A model generated the notes under the pieces. That model saw only the letters and a list, made by a program, of their open reading frames with translations, had not been told where the DNA came from and searched no databases. Positions 1 through 8,232 of a stretch of 54,185 nt of DNA are shown here, in pieces. Location of the stretch: NCBI GenBank assembly GCA_003249645.1, contig QKIH01000083.1:1-54185 (forward strand). The letters run 5' to 3'. The number at the start of each line of letters is the position of its first letter. Within the stretch, counting starts at the first letter, position 1. This DNA is from Desulfobulbaceae bacterium. Its GTDB lineage: Bacteria > Desulfobacterota > Desulfobulbia > Desulfobulbales > Desulfocapsaceae. The position numbers and the translations under genes are program-made.

Positions 1-174
1 CTTATTCAACGAAGAGCATATGGATTTAAAAATTTTGAGAATTATCGATTGCGCGTAAGAGTTTTATGCGGCTAGATATGAAAACAGCAATTTGATCGAT
101 TTGTGATTGGGAAATAGACCATCCCCCTTCTTTGAAGCAGACCCAGAGAATAGTGTGTACACGGACTCTAAAAC

Positions 175-211
175 AAAAAAAGCACCTACCAACAAGAGTG
201 GATAAGTGCTT
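175..211 (-). terminator. Rho-independent terminator after tRNA-Arg
   Basis: On the minus strand a stem of about 11 pairs (AAGCAC at the base pairing with GTGCTT, continuing through two G-U pairs) closes a loop of about 9 nt and runs straight into seven T residues. It lies 9 nt beyond the encoded CCA end of the tRNA, so it ends the tRNA transcript and perhaps read-through from cysK-cysS. Confidence 0.8.
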
Positions 212-219
212 AATTTAAC

Positions 220-296
220 TGGCGCGCCCGACAGGATTCGAACCTGTGACCCTCGGCTTAGAAGGCCGATGCTCTATCCAGCTGAGCTACGAGCGC
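220..296 (-). tRNA. tRNA-Arg (anticodon UCU)
   Basis: Read on the minus strand the gene starts GCGCUCG and ends CGGGCGC-G-CCA, giving a seven-pair acceptor stem with one G-U pair and an encoded CCA. The D-arm (AGCUCAGCUGGAUAGAGC), the anticodon loop CUUCUAA with UCU, and the T-arm with GGUUCGAAUCC are all canonical. It decodes AGA and, by wobble, AGG. It sits 187 nt downstream of the CysK-CysRS fusion on the same strand and probably has its own promoter at 341-368. I see no integrase or duplicated 3' end, so it is not marked as an integration site here. Confidence 0.97.
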
Positions 297-340
297 ATAT
301 TGTGAAACCGCTTATTTTGCGGTGAAATATCGAGAACGAC

Positions 341-368
341 ACTATACCCAACAAAATTGAAAAATCAA
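341..368 (-). promoter_or_regulatory. putative sigma-70 promoter for tRNA-Arg
   Basis: On the minus strand TTGATT (-35) is followed after 16 nt by TATAGT (-10), about 45 nt upstream of the tRNA 5' end. A small hairpin (ACCGC/GCGGT, 307-323) lies between this promoter and the tRNA and would be removed with the 5' leader by RNase P. Assigned from consensus match only. Confidence 0.45.
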
Positions 369-482
369 CCTCAATTTACCATGATTAGCAAAAGATGTCG
401 AATCTCTTTAAACCGCCGTGAAAAATTGCAGATTTGCCCCATCTCACAGTTACAGACAAAATTTCATCCTCGGGGAGAGGAT

Positions 483-2834
483 TTAATCTTTGTCCTGTTC
501 TCCGCAACGTTCTTCACCAATGCGTTTCCAGACCGGACCGTTTTCGGTATCGATTACTGTAATTCCGCGTCTGCCAAGCTCGTCTCTTGCCTCATCAGCT
601 GATTTCCAATCCTTCTCAATCCGTGCTTTTTCACGTAACTGGATGAGACGGTTGGCCTCGGCACCAAGCGGACAACCTTTGAGTCGCATAACCTGCAGGA
701 CATGGTTGAGCTTGGAAAGACTGGAGAGAACATATTCTTTCTGCTCGCCATCAAGGTTGTTTACCTGAAGGACAGGATGCATGTGCCTGAGAAAGGTCAT
801 CAACGAACTCAAGCCTTTAGAGACGTTCAAATCATCGTCCATCGCCTCGAAAAACTTTTCTTCCATGTCGGTAACATAGGCTGCAACTTCCGGATGCGGT
901 CTACCGGGAGGAAGACAAAGAAGCTTACAAGTGAAATCATCTATGCGCCGCAACGCAGTTCTGATGCTCTCAAGCCGCTTGAAAGTGAAATTGATCGGTT
1001 TTCTGTAGTGGATGGAAAGAAGCAGAAACCGCAGTTCTCTTGCTGTGTATCCGCGATCGATAACATCCTGCAGGGTTATAACATTGCTGTTTTCGGTAGA
1101 CATCATTTTACCGTCTACCATCAGTAATTCCGAGTGCAGCCAATAGTTGGCCAGAGTTTTACCGGTAAGACTTTCAGCGATGGCAATCTCGTTTTCATGA
1201 TGCGGAAAGAGAAGATTTCTGCTGGCGGTATGAATGTCCATGGTTTCCCCGAGAAGGTTGGTCGCCATGGCAGAACACTCAACATGCCAGCTAGGACGCA
1301 CGTTACCCCAGTCGGTCTGGAAGAATATTCCTTTTTTCAACTCCGACAAGGTTGAACGCTTGAGCAGGGTGAAATCCCGCGGATTATCCTTTTCATAATT
1401 ATCAAGATCAACGGTCTTGCCAAGCTGGATCTTGCTTAGGTCAATTCCTGACAGTTTGCCGTAATTTTTGAATTTTGAGATATCAAAATAGATCGAGCCG
1501 TGCTTTTCATAGGCATAACCCTTGTGCAGGAGCTTATGGGCAATCTCAATCATGTTTTCAACATTTTCTGAAGCTTTCGGGTAACCTGTTGCCTCTTTTA
1601 CCCCGAGCATTTTCATATCATGTTTGAAACCATCGATGAATTCTGCAGTGAAATCTTTCAGCGGCTTGCCGGCCTTCTCCGCCCCCTGAATGGTGTTGTC
1701 ATCAAGGTCGGTAAAATTCATGTAGGAACGGACTGCATACCCCTTCGCCTCAAGATATCTGGTAATAATATCGGAGACGACAAATCGCCTGCACTGGGAG
1801 AGATTCGCTGGCTCATAAGCGGTCGGCCCGCAGGAATAGAAGGTCACCTCTTTTGCTTTTCGAGGCTTGAAGACCTCCTTCTTCTTGGTCATGGTGTTAT
1901 ACAGCCGCAGCTGCGATTTCTTTTCTCCGGTTTCAACGGGCTGCGAAAAGAGCTCGGTACTGAGATACCTCTCGCCGCCATCGGGGAAAATCACCACGAC
2001 CAGACCACTATCGAGTTTTTCAGCAAATCGAAGCGCTGCTGCCATTGCGGCACCGCTGCTCATCCCCACCAGCAGGCCCTCTTCTCTTGCCAGTTGTCTT
2101 GCCGTATCAAACGCCGGTTTATCTTCGATATTGATAATGTGATGTGGAATTTTTTTATCAAAAATCTCAGGCTTGTACGACTCTTTCATATTTTTGAGTC
2201 CCTGGATTTTATGCCCCAGATAAGGCTCAACAGCTACCACTTCAACATGCGGATGGTTATCACGGAAGTATTTGCTCAAACCCATGACCGTGCCCGATGT
2301 CCCGAGTGTCGCAACGATATGGGTTACCTTCCCTTCGGTCTGGTTCCAGATTTCCGGCCCTGTTTTATAGTAGTGGGCCTGCCAGTTTGCTTCGGTGTTG
2401 TACTGATCACTGAGAAAATAACGGTCAGGAAACTCCCGGATCAAGGCGTATGATTTCTCAATTGCACCATCGGTTGCCTTTGAAGCCGGGGTAAGAATTA
2501 TCTCGGCGCCGTATGCCTTCATAATCTTTCGCCGCTCAATAGACGCAGACTCGGGCATAATAAGTTGGCAACGATATCCCTTGGCAGCGCAGACCATGGC
2601 AAGACCAATGCCTGTGTTTCCGCTGGTTGCCTCAAGAACGATCTTGTCTTTTGTCAGTTCACCGCTTTTCTCACCCGCTTCTATCATCGAGAGCGAGATA
2701 CGTTCTTTAATTGAACCGCCCGGATTACTTGCCTCAAGTTTCCCGTAAAAATCAACCGGCAGCTTTTTGCCGATACGGTTAATTTTGATGAGCGGAGTAT
2801 CACCAATGGCTTCTAATACGTTGCTGTACAACAT
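483..2834 (-). CDS. cysteine synthase / cysteinyl-tRNA synthetase-like fusion protein
   Basis: This 783-residue protein joins two complete folds. Residues 1-305 are a PLP-dependent O-acetylserine sulfhydrylase (CysK/CysM family): the PLP lysine is K43 in SNPGGSIKER, the substrate loop TSGNTG is at 70-75, and the phosphate-binding GTSGT is near 178. Residues about 308-775 match class I cysteinyl-tRNA synthetase from end to end. The zinc and cysteine-site ligands are present: C335 (SCGPT), C520 (WHVECSAM), H545 and E549 (FPHHENE). The HIGH signature, however, reads NLSQ (344-347), and KMSKS reads MMSTE (577-581). The first half should make cysteine from an activated serine and sulfide. The second half is unlikely to adenylate cysteine normally, so I do not call it cysS. 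The start has AAAGGATTATAGAG upstream. It follows dciA by 36 nt, probably in one transcript. Confidence 0.9.
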   Translation of the reverse strand: MLYSNVLEAIGDTPLIKINRIGKKLPVDFYGKLEASNPGGSIKERISLSMIEAGEKSGELTKDKIVLEATSGNTGIGLAMVCAAKGYRCQLIMPESASIERRKIMKAYGAEIILTPASKATDGAIEKSYALIREFPDRYFLSDQYNTEANWQAHYYKTGPEIWNQTEGKVTHIVATLGTSGTVMGLSKYFRDNHPHVEVVAVEPYLGHKIQGLKNMKESYKPEIFDKKIPHHIINIEDKPAFDTARQLAREEGLLVGMSSGAAMAAALRFAEKLDSGLVVVIFPDGGERYLSTELFSQPVETGEKKSQLRLYNTMTKKKEVFKPRKAKEVTFYSCGPTAYEPANLSQCRRFVVSDIITRYLEAKGYAVRSYMNFTDLDDNTIQGAEKAGKPLKDFTAEFIDGFKHDMKMLGVKEATGYPKASENVENMIEIAHKLLHKGYAYEKHGSIYFDISKFKNYGKLSGIDLSKIQLGKTVDLDNYEKDNPRDFTLLKRSTLSELKKGIFFQTDWGNVRPSWHVECSAMATNLLGETMDIHTASRNLLFPHHENEIAIAESLTGKTLANYWLHSELLMVDGKMMSTENSNVITLQDVIDRGYTARELRFLLLSIHYRKPINFTFKRLESIRTALRRIDDFTCKLLCLPPGRPHPEVAAYVTDMEEKFFEAMDDDLNVSKGLSSLMTFLRHMHPVLQVNNLDGEQKEYVLSSLSKLNHVLQVMRLKGCPLGAEANRLIQLREKARIEKDWKSADEARDELGRRGITVIDTENGPVWKRIGEERCGEQDKD

Positions 2835-2870
2835 TTCTCTATAATCCTTTCACTACCGATGGAGTGATTT

Positions 2871-3362
2871 CTAATCTCTTTTACAGGCATGGCAGAGATA
2901 CCAGAACCGCACTAAAGCATCACGACATTCGGGGTCGTCAATAGTTGCAGCCTGGTCCTCAAAAGCGGCTATTTCATCAGGACGAGGAGCCTCAAATCGT
3001 ACTCCGGCCTCAGTTGCTTTTGCTGTTGGCCGTTCCTCTTTCAACACCATCCGTATATCGACCAGCGGAGTTTCATATAAAAACTCATTCAGCGAGTGAA
3101 GCAGTGTAAGCTTGGCAAACTGAAACTGCTGCATCCAGGCGGAGTTTTCAACTTCCACCCACAATACATCCTGAACGATTTTAAGCGGTGCGGCGTGGTC
3201 GGCGATCTCTTTATCGACGATCTTTCGCCAGTGCTGAAAAATCGAATACTGGGTCAGCTTTTTTTGCCAGCCGTTGCTGCCCGATATACCGTCTAATATG
3301 GATGCCGGTGTTGTATACGCTTCTTTGCGTTTCTTCATCCTGTCTCTTGTATCAAACCTCAT
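2871..3362 (-). CDS. dciA: DciA-like DUF721 protein, probable helicase-loading factor
   Basis: This 163-residue protein has the DUF721 core at about residues 25-110: a W-R-x-I-V-x-x-x-I-A-x-H motif (HWRKIVDKEIADHAAP) followed by LWVEVENSAWMQQFQF, the typical V-x-V-x-x-S-x-W-x-x-x-L pattern. Family members called DciA load the replicative helicase DnaB in bacteria lacking DnaC/DnaI-type loaders. The C-terminal 50 residues are acidic and hydrophilic with no recognisable fold. The start is uncertain: a second ATG lies 24 nt downstream at 3338, with AGG too close to serve as a good ribosome site. Cysteine residues near the C-terminus (C-R-D, C-H-A-C) are not in a clear zinc-site spacing. Confidence 0.75.
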   Translation of the reverse strand: MRFDTRDRMKKRKEAYTTPASILDGISGSNGWQKKLTQYSIFQHWRKIVDKEIADHAAPLKIVQDVLWVEVENSAWMQQFQFAKLTLLHSLNEFLYETPLVDIRMVLKEERPTAKATEAGVRFEAPRPDEIAAFEDQAATIDDPECRDALVRFWYLCHACKRD

Positions 3363-3409
3363 GGTACATGAAATACCTCACGCTATTCTTACCAGCCAAT
3401 AGTTATTTG

Positions 3410-3452
3410 TAAAATAAAAAAAAGGCCTGCGAGCATTTACTCGCAGGCCTTT
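3410..3452 (-). terminator. Rho-independent terminator after glnD
   Basis: A perfect stem (AAAGGCCTGCGAG with CTCGCAGGCCTTT, loop of about 6 nt) is followed on the minus strand by a run of nine T residues. It lies about 30 nt beyond the glnD stop codon and ends the amtB-glnK-glnD transcript before dciA. Confidence 0.92.
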
Positions 3453-3480
3453 AACGTTTACGGCGAAAAGTGTCTGTATA

Positions 3481-6081
3481 TTATCGTTTAACCATCTGAT
3501 TAACAGAGTATAGCAGACCCTGAACGACTTCATTCTGGAAATCGCGATCCAGAATCTTCTCTCCGCGACTGTCCTGTACATAGAAGGCATCAATCAAACG
3601 CTCAACTTCGGTGGCTATAAATGCCTTGTGAATACTGATGCCGAAATCGGCCAAAGCCTGGGTTATATGATAGAGCTGCCCCGGCAGATCCTGTGCGTAA
3701 ACTTCAACGACAGTATATTCTTCAGAGGAGTCATTATCGATCTTAACCTCCACAGTTTTGCCGGATGAAAGTTCCTGGTATCGCCGATAGGATGAAGAGA
3801 GTTTTTCATAAAGCCTGTGGCTGAGTCCAAGTCTGCCGTCAATGGCTCGTTCAAGGTCATCGGCCAGCTTTGACCAGTCTTTTTCGATAAACCGCAGACC
3901 GTCAAACGGGCTCACATCAAGAACATCAACGGCAATCCCATCATACCAGGTGAAAATCTGTGCATTGACCACATTAAGATTATGCAGGGCCATCACCCCG
4001 CAGATCTTGGCCAGCAATCCGGCCTTATCTTTAGACATGACCAGAATTGACCAGTTCTTTTTCTGCTCGGTCGGCAGGATGAGCACCTTCTGCTGCACTA
4101 TCTGCTGATTCTCATGATAAATGCGAATATGATCTGCCACCAGTTCAGGTGAGAAACTCAAAAGATAATCTGAAGGCAGCATTTCGAGCTGCAGACAGAG
4201 TTCCTTATCATCACCCAGCAGCTGCTTCACTTTATCCCGCAGCCAGCCGACACCCTCTTCTGCATGGGCATCAAGCCCCCGGCCCGCTTCAAGTCCAAGT
4301 CCGGCTTTATCATAGAATGGCTGCACCTTGAGGAAAAGCTCCAGCATCAGGTGGGCTTTCCATTCACTCCAGGCGGAAGGACCGGTTGCCCTGGAGTCTG
4401 CGACAGAGAGAAGATAAAGCATTGCCAGTTTCTCACGCGAGCCGATTTCCAAAGCGCACTTCCTGATGAAGAGAGTATCTTCGAGATCCCGACGAAGTGC
4501 ATTTTCAGGGATATAAAGGTGATAACGAACAAGAAATGAGATCATTGCAATTTCCTGCTCTGTCAAATGCATCCGTTCACCGATATCAGCTACCAGATCA
4601 GAGCCGTATTCCGAGTGATCTTTGCCGGAACCTTTGCCGATATCGTGGAGCAAGGCTGCAAGATAAAGCACATTGAACCCGTCATCGAGCTGCGAAGAGG
4701 CCACGACCTCTTCATTAATAACCTTCTTAAGCTCGGCCACCGCCTGCAGAGAATGCCGGTCAACGGTATAGATATGATAGATATCGTACTGGGCCAGAGT
4801 GTCAATTTTGCTAAATTCAGGCAGGTATGCCTGCAGCAGGCCTGTTTCAAGCATTACTTCCAGAACCGGAAATGGATCTTCTGATTCAAGCATAACAGCT
4901 TGAAAGGCCTTGCTCATGCGCGAAGACCGGCGAAGTTTATCGTCAACCAGATCAATATTTGAGGTAATAGCACGTATGGTTCGATGATGAATCGGCGCCC
5001 CCGTTCTGGCTGCTGCGAGAAAAAGGCGCATCAGCATGTGGGGCTTTTTCTCAAGCTCGGGTCTGGTTGCAATCAGATGCAGACGATTTTTCCTGATCTC
5101 TATGCCGTTCTCTATTTCCTTATCGGCAAAGCACTCATGGGACCAGAGACCGGTTCCAAGCACCTCATCAACGTGATTGAAAAACAGGTCGGTAACCATC
5201 GCTACTTTCTGCAGATGAGCATAGACCTCACGCATGAAATTCTCGACACCGAGAACCCCGGTAGTCGAGCTGAAACCGAAGGCTTCGGCCATTTCTTCCT
5301 GCAGCTCAAAATAGAGCTGGTCGTTTTTTCGTTTGCTGAAATAATGCAGACGATTGCGCAGCTGCACAAGCATATTCCATGACTGTTCAAAATCCTTGCG
5401 TTCTTCCTGAGTCAGAAGACCTGCTTCAGCTATGGAATCCAGGCCGTCAAGTCCGAAGACCACCCGGGCAATCCACATCATTGCCTGGACGTCACGAAGT
5501 CCGCCCTTTCCTTCCTTGATGTGCGGTTCAAGAAGATAACTGTGACTGCCGTACTTTTCGCGCCTTTCCTCACGAAAAGCGTGCATGCTCATAACAAATT
5601 CTTCTCGTTTGCCGTCAACAAAATCGCGTTTATACTCTTGCTGCAGTTCGTTAAAAAGCGATTCCGAACCAGCTATGAAACGGGCGTCAATAAGGGCTAC
5701 CCTGAAAAAGAAATCTTCTTTGGCATGAGCCATCGACTCTTCTATAGTCCTCACCCCGTGTCCGACCTCAAGCCCTGTATCCCAGAGCGGGTAGAGAACG
5801 GCATCAACCACTTTGCCGACATCATCACCGAGTTCCGGACGAAACAGGATCATGATATCTATATCGGAAAACGGATAGAGCTCCGTTCGTCCATAGCCCC
5901 CGAGAGCAACCAGGGCAACGGAATCTCTATAGGCATCAAGCTCAGGTTTGCTGCAGCATGTACGAATAAAATCGTCTGCAATACCAGACTGTGCTTTCAA
6001 CAGGGCATGCCCAAGCAGTCCCTTCTCCCAAAGCTCTGCCAGGGCCTCTCTTTTTGCGCGTAGCTGTGTTGTTACCTGCAT
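3481..6081 (-). CDS. glnD: bifunctional [protein-PII] uridylyltransferase / uridylyl-removing enzyme
   Basis: This 866-residue protein has the full GlnD architecture. The nucleotidyltransferase domain carries GGYGRTELYPFSDID near residues 62-76. The HD phosphohydrolase domain has LAALLHDIGKG near residue 475. Two ACT domains close the protein (LVMSKDKAGLLAKICGVMA near 675 and VYAQDLPGQLYHITQALA near 785) and would sense glutamine. It adds UMP to PII under nitrogen limitation and removes it when glutamine is high. It starts 6 nt after the PII stop codon with no strong ribosome site of its own, so translation is probably coupled. The length agrees with the family (about 850-900). The gene order amtB-PII-glnD puts the ammonium transporter, its regulator and the regulator's modifier in one unit. 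Confidence 0.97.
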   Translation of the reverse strand: MQVTTQLRAKREALAELWEKGLLGHALLKAQSGIADDFIRTCCSKPELDAYRDSVALVALGGYGRTELYPFSDIDIMILFRPELGDDVGKVVDAVLYPLWDTGLEVGHGVRTIEESMAHAKEDFFFRVALIDARFIAGSESLFNELQQEYKRDFVDGKREEFVMSMHAFREERREKYGSHSYLLEPHIKEGKGGLRDVQAMMWIARVVFGLDGLDSIAEAGLLTQEERKDFEQSWNMLVQLRNRLHYFSKRKNDQLYFELQEEMAEAFGFSSTTGVLGVENFMREVYAHLQKVAMVTDLFFNHVDEVLGTGLWSHECFADKEIENGIEIRKNRLHLIATRPELEKKPHMLMRLFLAAARTGAPIHHRTIRAITSNIDLVDDKLRRSSRMSKAFQAVMLESEDPFPVLEVMLETGLLQAYLPEFSKIDTLAQYDIYHIYTVDRHSLQAVAELKKVINEEVVASSQLDDGFNVLYLAALLHDIGKGSGKDHSEYGSDLVADIGERMHLTEQEIAMISFLVRYHLYIPENALRRDLEDTLFIRKCALEIGSREKLAMLYLLSVADSRATGPSAWSEWKAHLMLELFLKVQPFYDKAGLGLEAGRGLDAHAEEGVGWLRDKVKQLLGDDKELCLQLEMLPSDYLLSFSPELVADHIRIYHENQQIVQQKVLILPTEQKKNWSILVMSKDKAGLLAKICGVMALHNLNVVNAQIFTWYDGIAVDVLDVSPFDGLRFIEKDWSKLADDLERAIDGRLGLSHRLYEKLSSSYRRYQELSSGKTVEVKIDNDSSEEYTVVEVYAQDLPGQLYHITQALADFGISIHKAFIATEVERLIDAFYVQDSRGEKILDRDFQNEVVQGLLYSVNQMVKR

Positions 6082-6087
6082 GAAAAA

Positions 6088-6444
<357 letters not shown>

Positions 6445-6648
6445 TTAATACATAATCGGGAAGCTTTCTGAACAACCTTTCTGTTAGAAACAGTACTTAC
6501 CACACTCCTGACAGATTGCAAACAGGTCATCCGGAATTGGGCCGGTTACCCCAAATTATGGTCATTTTTTCGCCTGTGTACAGAAAACCGTCATATATTA
6601 TTAACAATTTCCTGCACACCAGTGAAATCTTTTTTCGAGTTTGTACTT

Positions 6649-7869
6649 TTAATTATTGTAGGCAGTTTCCGAATGTTCAGAGGAATCGAGTCCCAGAACT
6701 TCAGCTTCATCGCTCACCCGCAGGCCGAGTGTTGCATGAAGTACTTTAAACAGGATATAACTGACGACAAAGGCATAGACAGAAACAACCACCACACCGA
6801 TTGCCTGGGTCAGCAGCTGTGAAGAATTCCCATAGAACATACCATTCACTCCACCCGGGTTAACACCAGTTGTAGCAAAAATACCCAGACAAAGTGAGCC
6901 GAGAATACCGCCGACACCGTGGATTCCGACGACATCAAGCGAATCATCAAGCCTCAGCTTCCTTTTGCTGCTTACCGCTATAAAGCAGATACAACCGCCA
7001 AGCAGCCCGATAATAATTGCAGAATTCGGACCAACAAAACCCGCTGTGGGGGTAATTGTTGCAAGCCCTGCAATAGCTCCGGATGCCGCTCCAAGAGTTG
7101 TCGCTTTTCCCTGGGTACTCCACTCCATAACAACCCACATGAACATTCCTGCCATACCGCCGAAATGGGTTGCGACAAAGGCGGTGGCCGCCACTTCATC
7201 TGCAGCAAGAGCTGATCCGCCGTTAAAACCGAACCAGCCGAACCAGAGCAGCCCCGTTCCGAGCATTGTCATCGGCAGGTTATGCGGCATGAAAGAACTT
7301 TTTCCATAGCCTCTTCTGGCACCGATAACCAATACACCGGCAAGCGCAGCAGCGCCGCAGGTTGCATGAACTACCAGGCCACCGGCAAAGTCCATTACCC
7401 CCATAGCCCCAAGCCAGCCGCCTTTCCCCCAAATCCAGTGACAGACCGGGTTGTAGACCAGTATCGCCCATAAAACTGAAAAAATAGTAAAGGGCACAAA
7501 CCGTACCCTTTCAGCAAAGGCACCGGTGATAAGGGCCGGGGTTATAACTGCAAACATACACTGATAAACCATGAAAACGGTCTGCGGTATGGTGGTCGCA
7601 TAATCAGGACTCGGAGCATTTGTAACACCATTGAGTGCAAACCAGGAAAGGTCACCGATGAACCCGCCGACATCAGGGCCAAATGACATTGAATAACCCA
7701 GATAAACCCACTCGATGGTTATCAGTGCTATCATGAACAGACTTTGCATAATAGTACCGAGCACGTTTTTACTGCGAACCATTCCACCGTAAAACAGTGC
7801 CAGCCCCGGGGTCATCAGAAGAACCAGTCCTGCCGCCGCAAGGATAAACGCTGTATCCGCCTTATTCAT
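6649..7869 (-). CDS. amtB: ammonium transporter
   Basis: This 406-residue membrane protein has about 11 transmembrane segments. It begins MNKADTAFILAAAGLVLLMT and carries FYGGMVRSKNVL in the first helix pair, the pore-histidine region VVHATCGAAALAG near residue 160, and GIHGVGGILGSL near residue 310, all typical of Amt/Mep/Rh channels. I chose the ATG at 7869 because GGAGGAG lies 4 nt upstream; an in-frame ATG at 7890 would make that ribosome site part of the coding sequence. There is no obvious cleaved signal sequence. It imports ammonium or ammonia under low nitrogen and is blocked by PII. The promoter is probably at 8078-8106, with a paired direct repeat in the leader. Confidence 0.96.
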   Translation of the reverse strand: MNKADTAFILAAAGLVLLMTPGLALFYGGMVRSKNVLGTIMQSLFMIALITIEWVYLGYSMSFGPDVGGFIGDLSWFALNGVTNAPSPDYATTIPQTVFMVYQCMFAVITPALITGAFAERVRFVPFTIFSVLWAILVYNPVCHWIWGKGGWLGAMGVMDFAGGLVVHATCGAAALAGVLVIGARRGYGKSSFMPHNLPMTMLGTGLLWFGWFGFNGGSALAADEVAATAFVATHFGGMAGMFMWVVMEWSTQGKATTLGAASGAIAGLATITPTAGFVGPNSAIIIGLLGGCICFIAVSSKRKLRLDDSLDVVGIHGVGGILGSLCLGIFATTGVNPGGVNGMFYGNSSQLLTQAIGVVVVSVYAFVVSYILFKVLHATLGLRVSDEAEVLGLDSSEHSETAYNN

Positions 7870-7948
7870 ACTTCTCCTCCGTGATTGCAAGGTATCGATA
7901 ACCTGCAGATTTCAATAAGATCTCCTTCACAAGCCATCTCCCGTGGCC

Positions 7949-7965
7949 TGTAAATTAAATCGATC
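7949..7965. repeat. direct repeat copy 1 in amtB leader
   Basis: TGTAAATTAAATCGATC matches the copy at 8061-8077 at 15 of 17 positions; the two copies have the same orientation and start 112 nt apart. This copy lies in the untranslated leader of amtB, about 80 nt before its start codon. A paired binding site for a regulator is the simplest reading, but I cannot name the protein. Confidence 0.4.
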
Positions 7966-8060
7966 AACTGAGCAGCTCCGGGAAAGCCCATCTTTTCCTT
8001 CTCTTATTGTGTGAGAAGAATGAAAAAAAAGCCCTTCACTTTCAGCTTTTATTACATACT

Positions 8061-8077
8061 TGTAAATTAAGCCGATC
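8061..8077. repeat. direct repeat copy 2 overlapping amtB transcription start region
   Basis: TGTAAATTAAGCCGATC lies directly downstream of the predicted -10 element (8078-8083, minus strand), where the RNA start would fall. A protein bound here would be placed to block amtB transcription. See the partner copy at 7949-7965. Confidence 0.4.
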
Positions 8078-8106
8078 TTTATAACCTATTTGTGTCATCG
8101 TGTCCA
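8078..8106 (-). promoter_or_regulatory. putative sigma-70 promoter for amtB-glnK-glnD
   Basis: On the minus strand TGGACA (-35) and TATAAA (-10) are separated by exactly 17 nt, each one base from consensus. The 363 nt between the amtB and mtnA-like start codons also hold the two direct repeats and, on the plus strand, a weaker promoter for the mtnA-like gene. I found no sigma-54 element. Confidence 0.55.
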
Positions 8107-8160
8107 CCATTTCACAGTTATGTTTGTTTTTTTATCTTCGCTATCAGGCTCTTTTTTTCC

Positions 8161-8188
8161 TTCACAATTTCATCCAAAAAAGTATAGA
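8161..8188 (+). promoter_or_regulatory. putative sigma-70 promoter for mtnA-like gene
   Basis: TTCACA, a 16-nt spacer and TATAGA lie about 45-70 nt upstream of the mtnA-like ATG. The spacing is acceptable and the -35 is one base from consensus; the -10 match is only moderate. Confidence 0.35.
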
Positions 8189-8232
8189 CTATAGATACCT
8201 ATCAACTAAATAACCTCCACCTCAACCAGCAA

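Noticed and set aside
220..296. tRNA-Arg as a phage or island attachment site
   Set aside because: No integrase, direct repeat of the tRNA 3' end or change in base composition is seen nearby.
1620..2453. 277-residue open frame on the plus strand
   Set aside because: It is antisense to the CysK-CysRS fusion gene, which has clear domains in its own frame.
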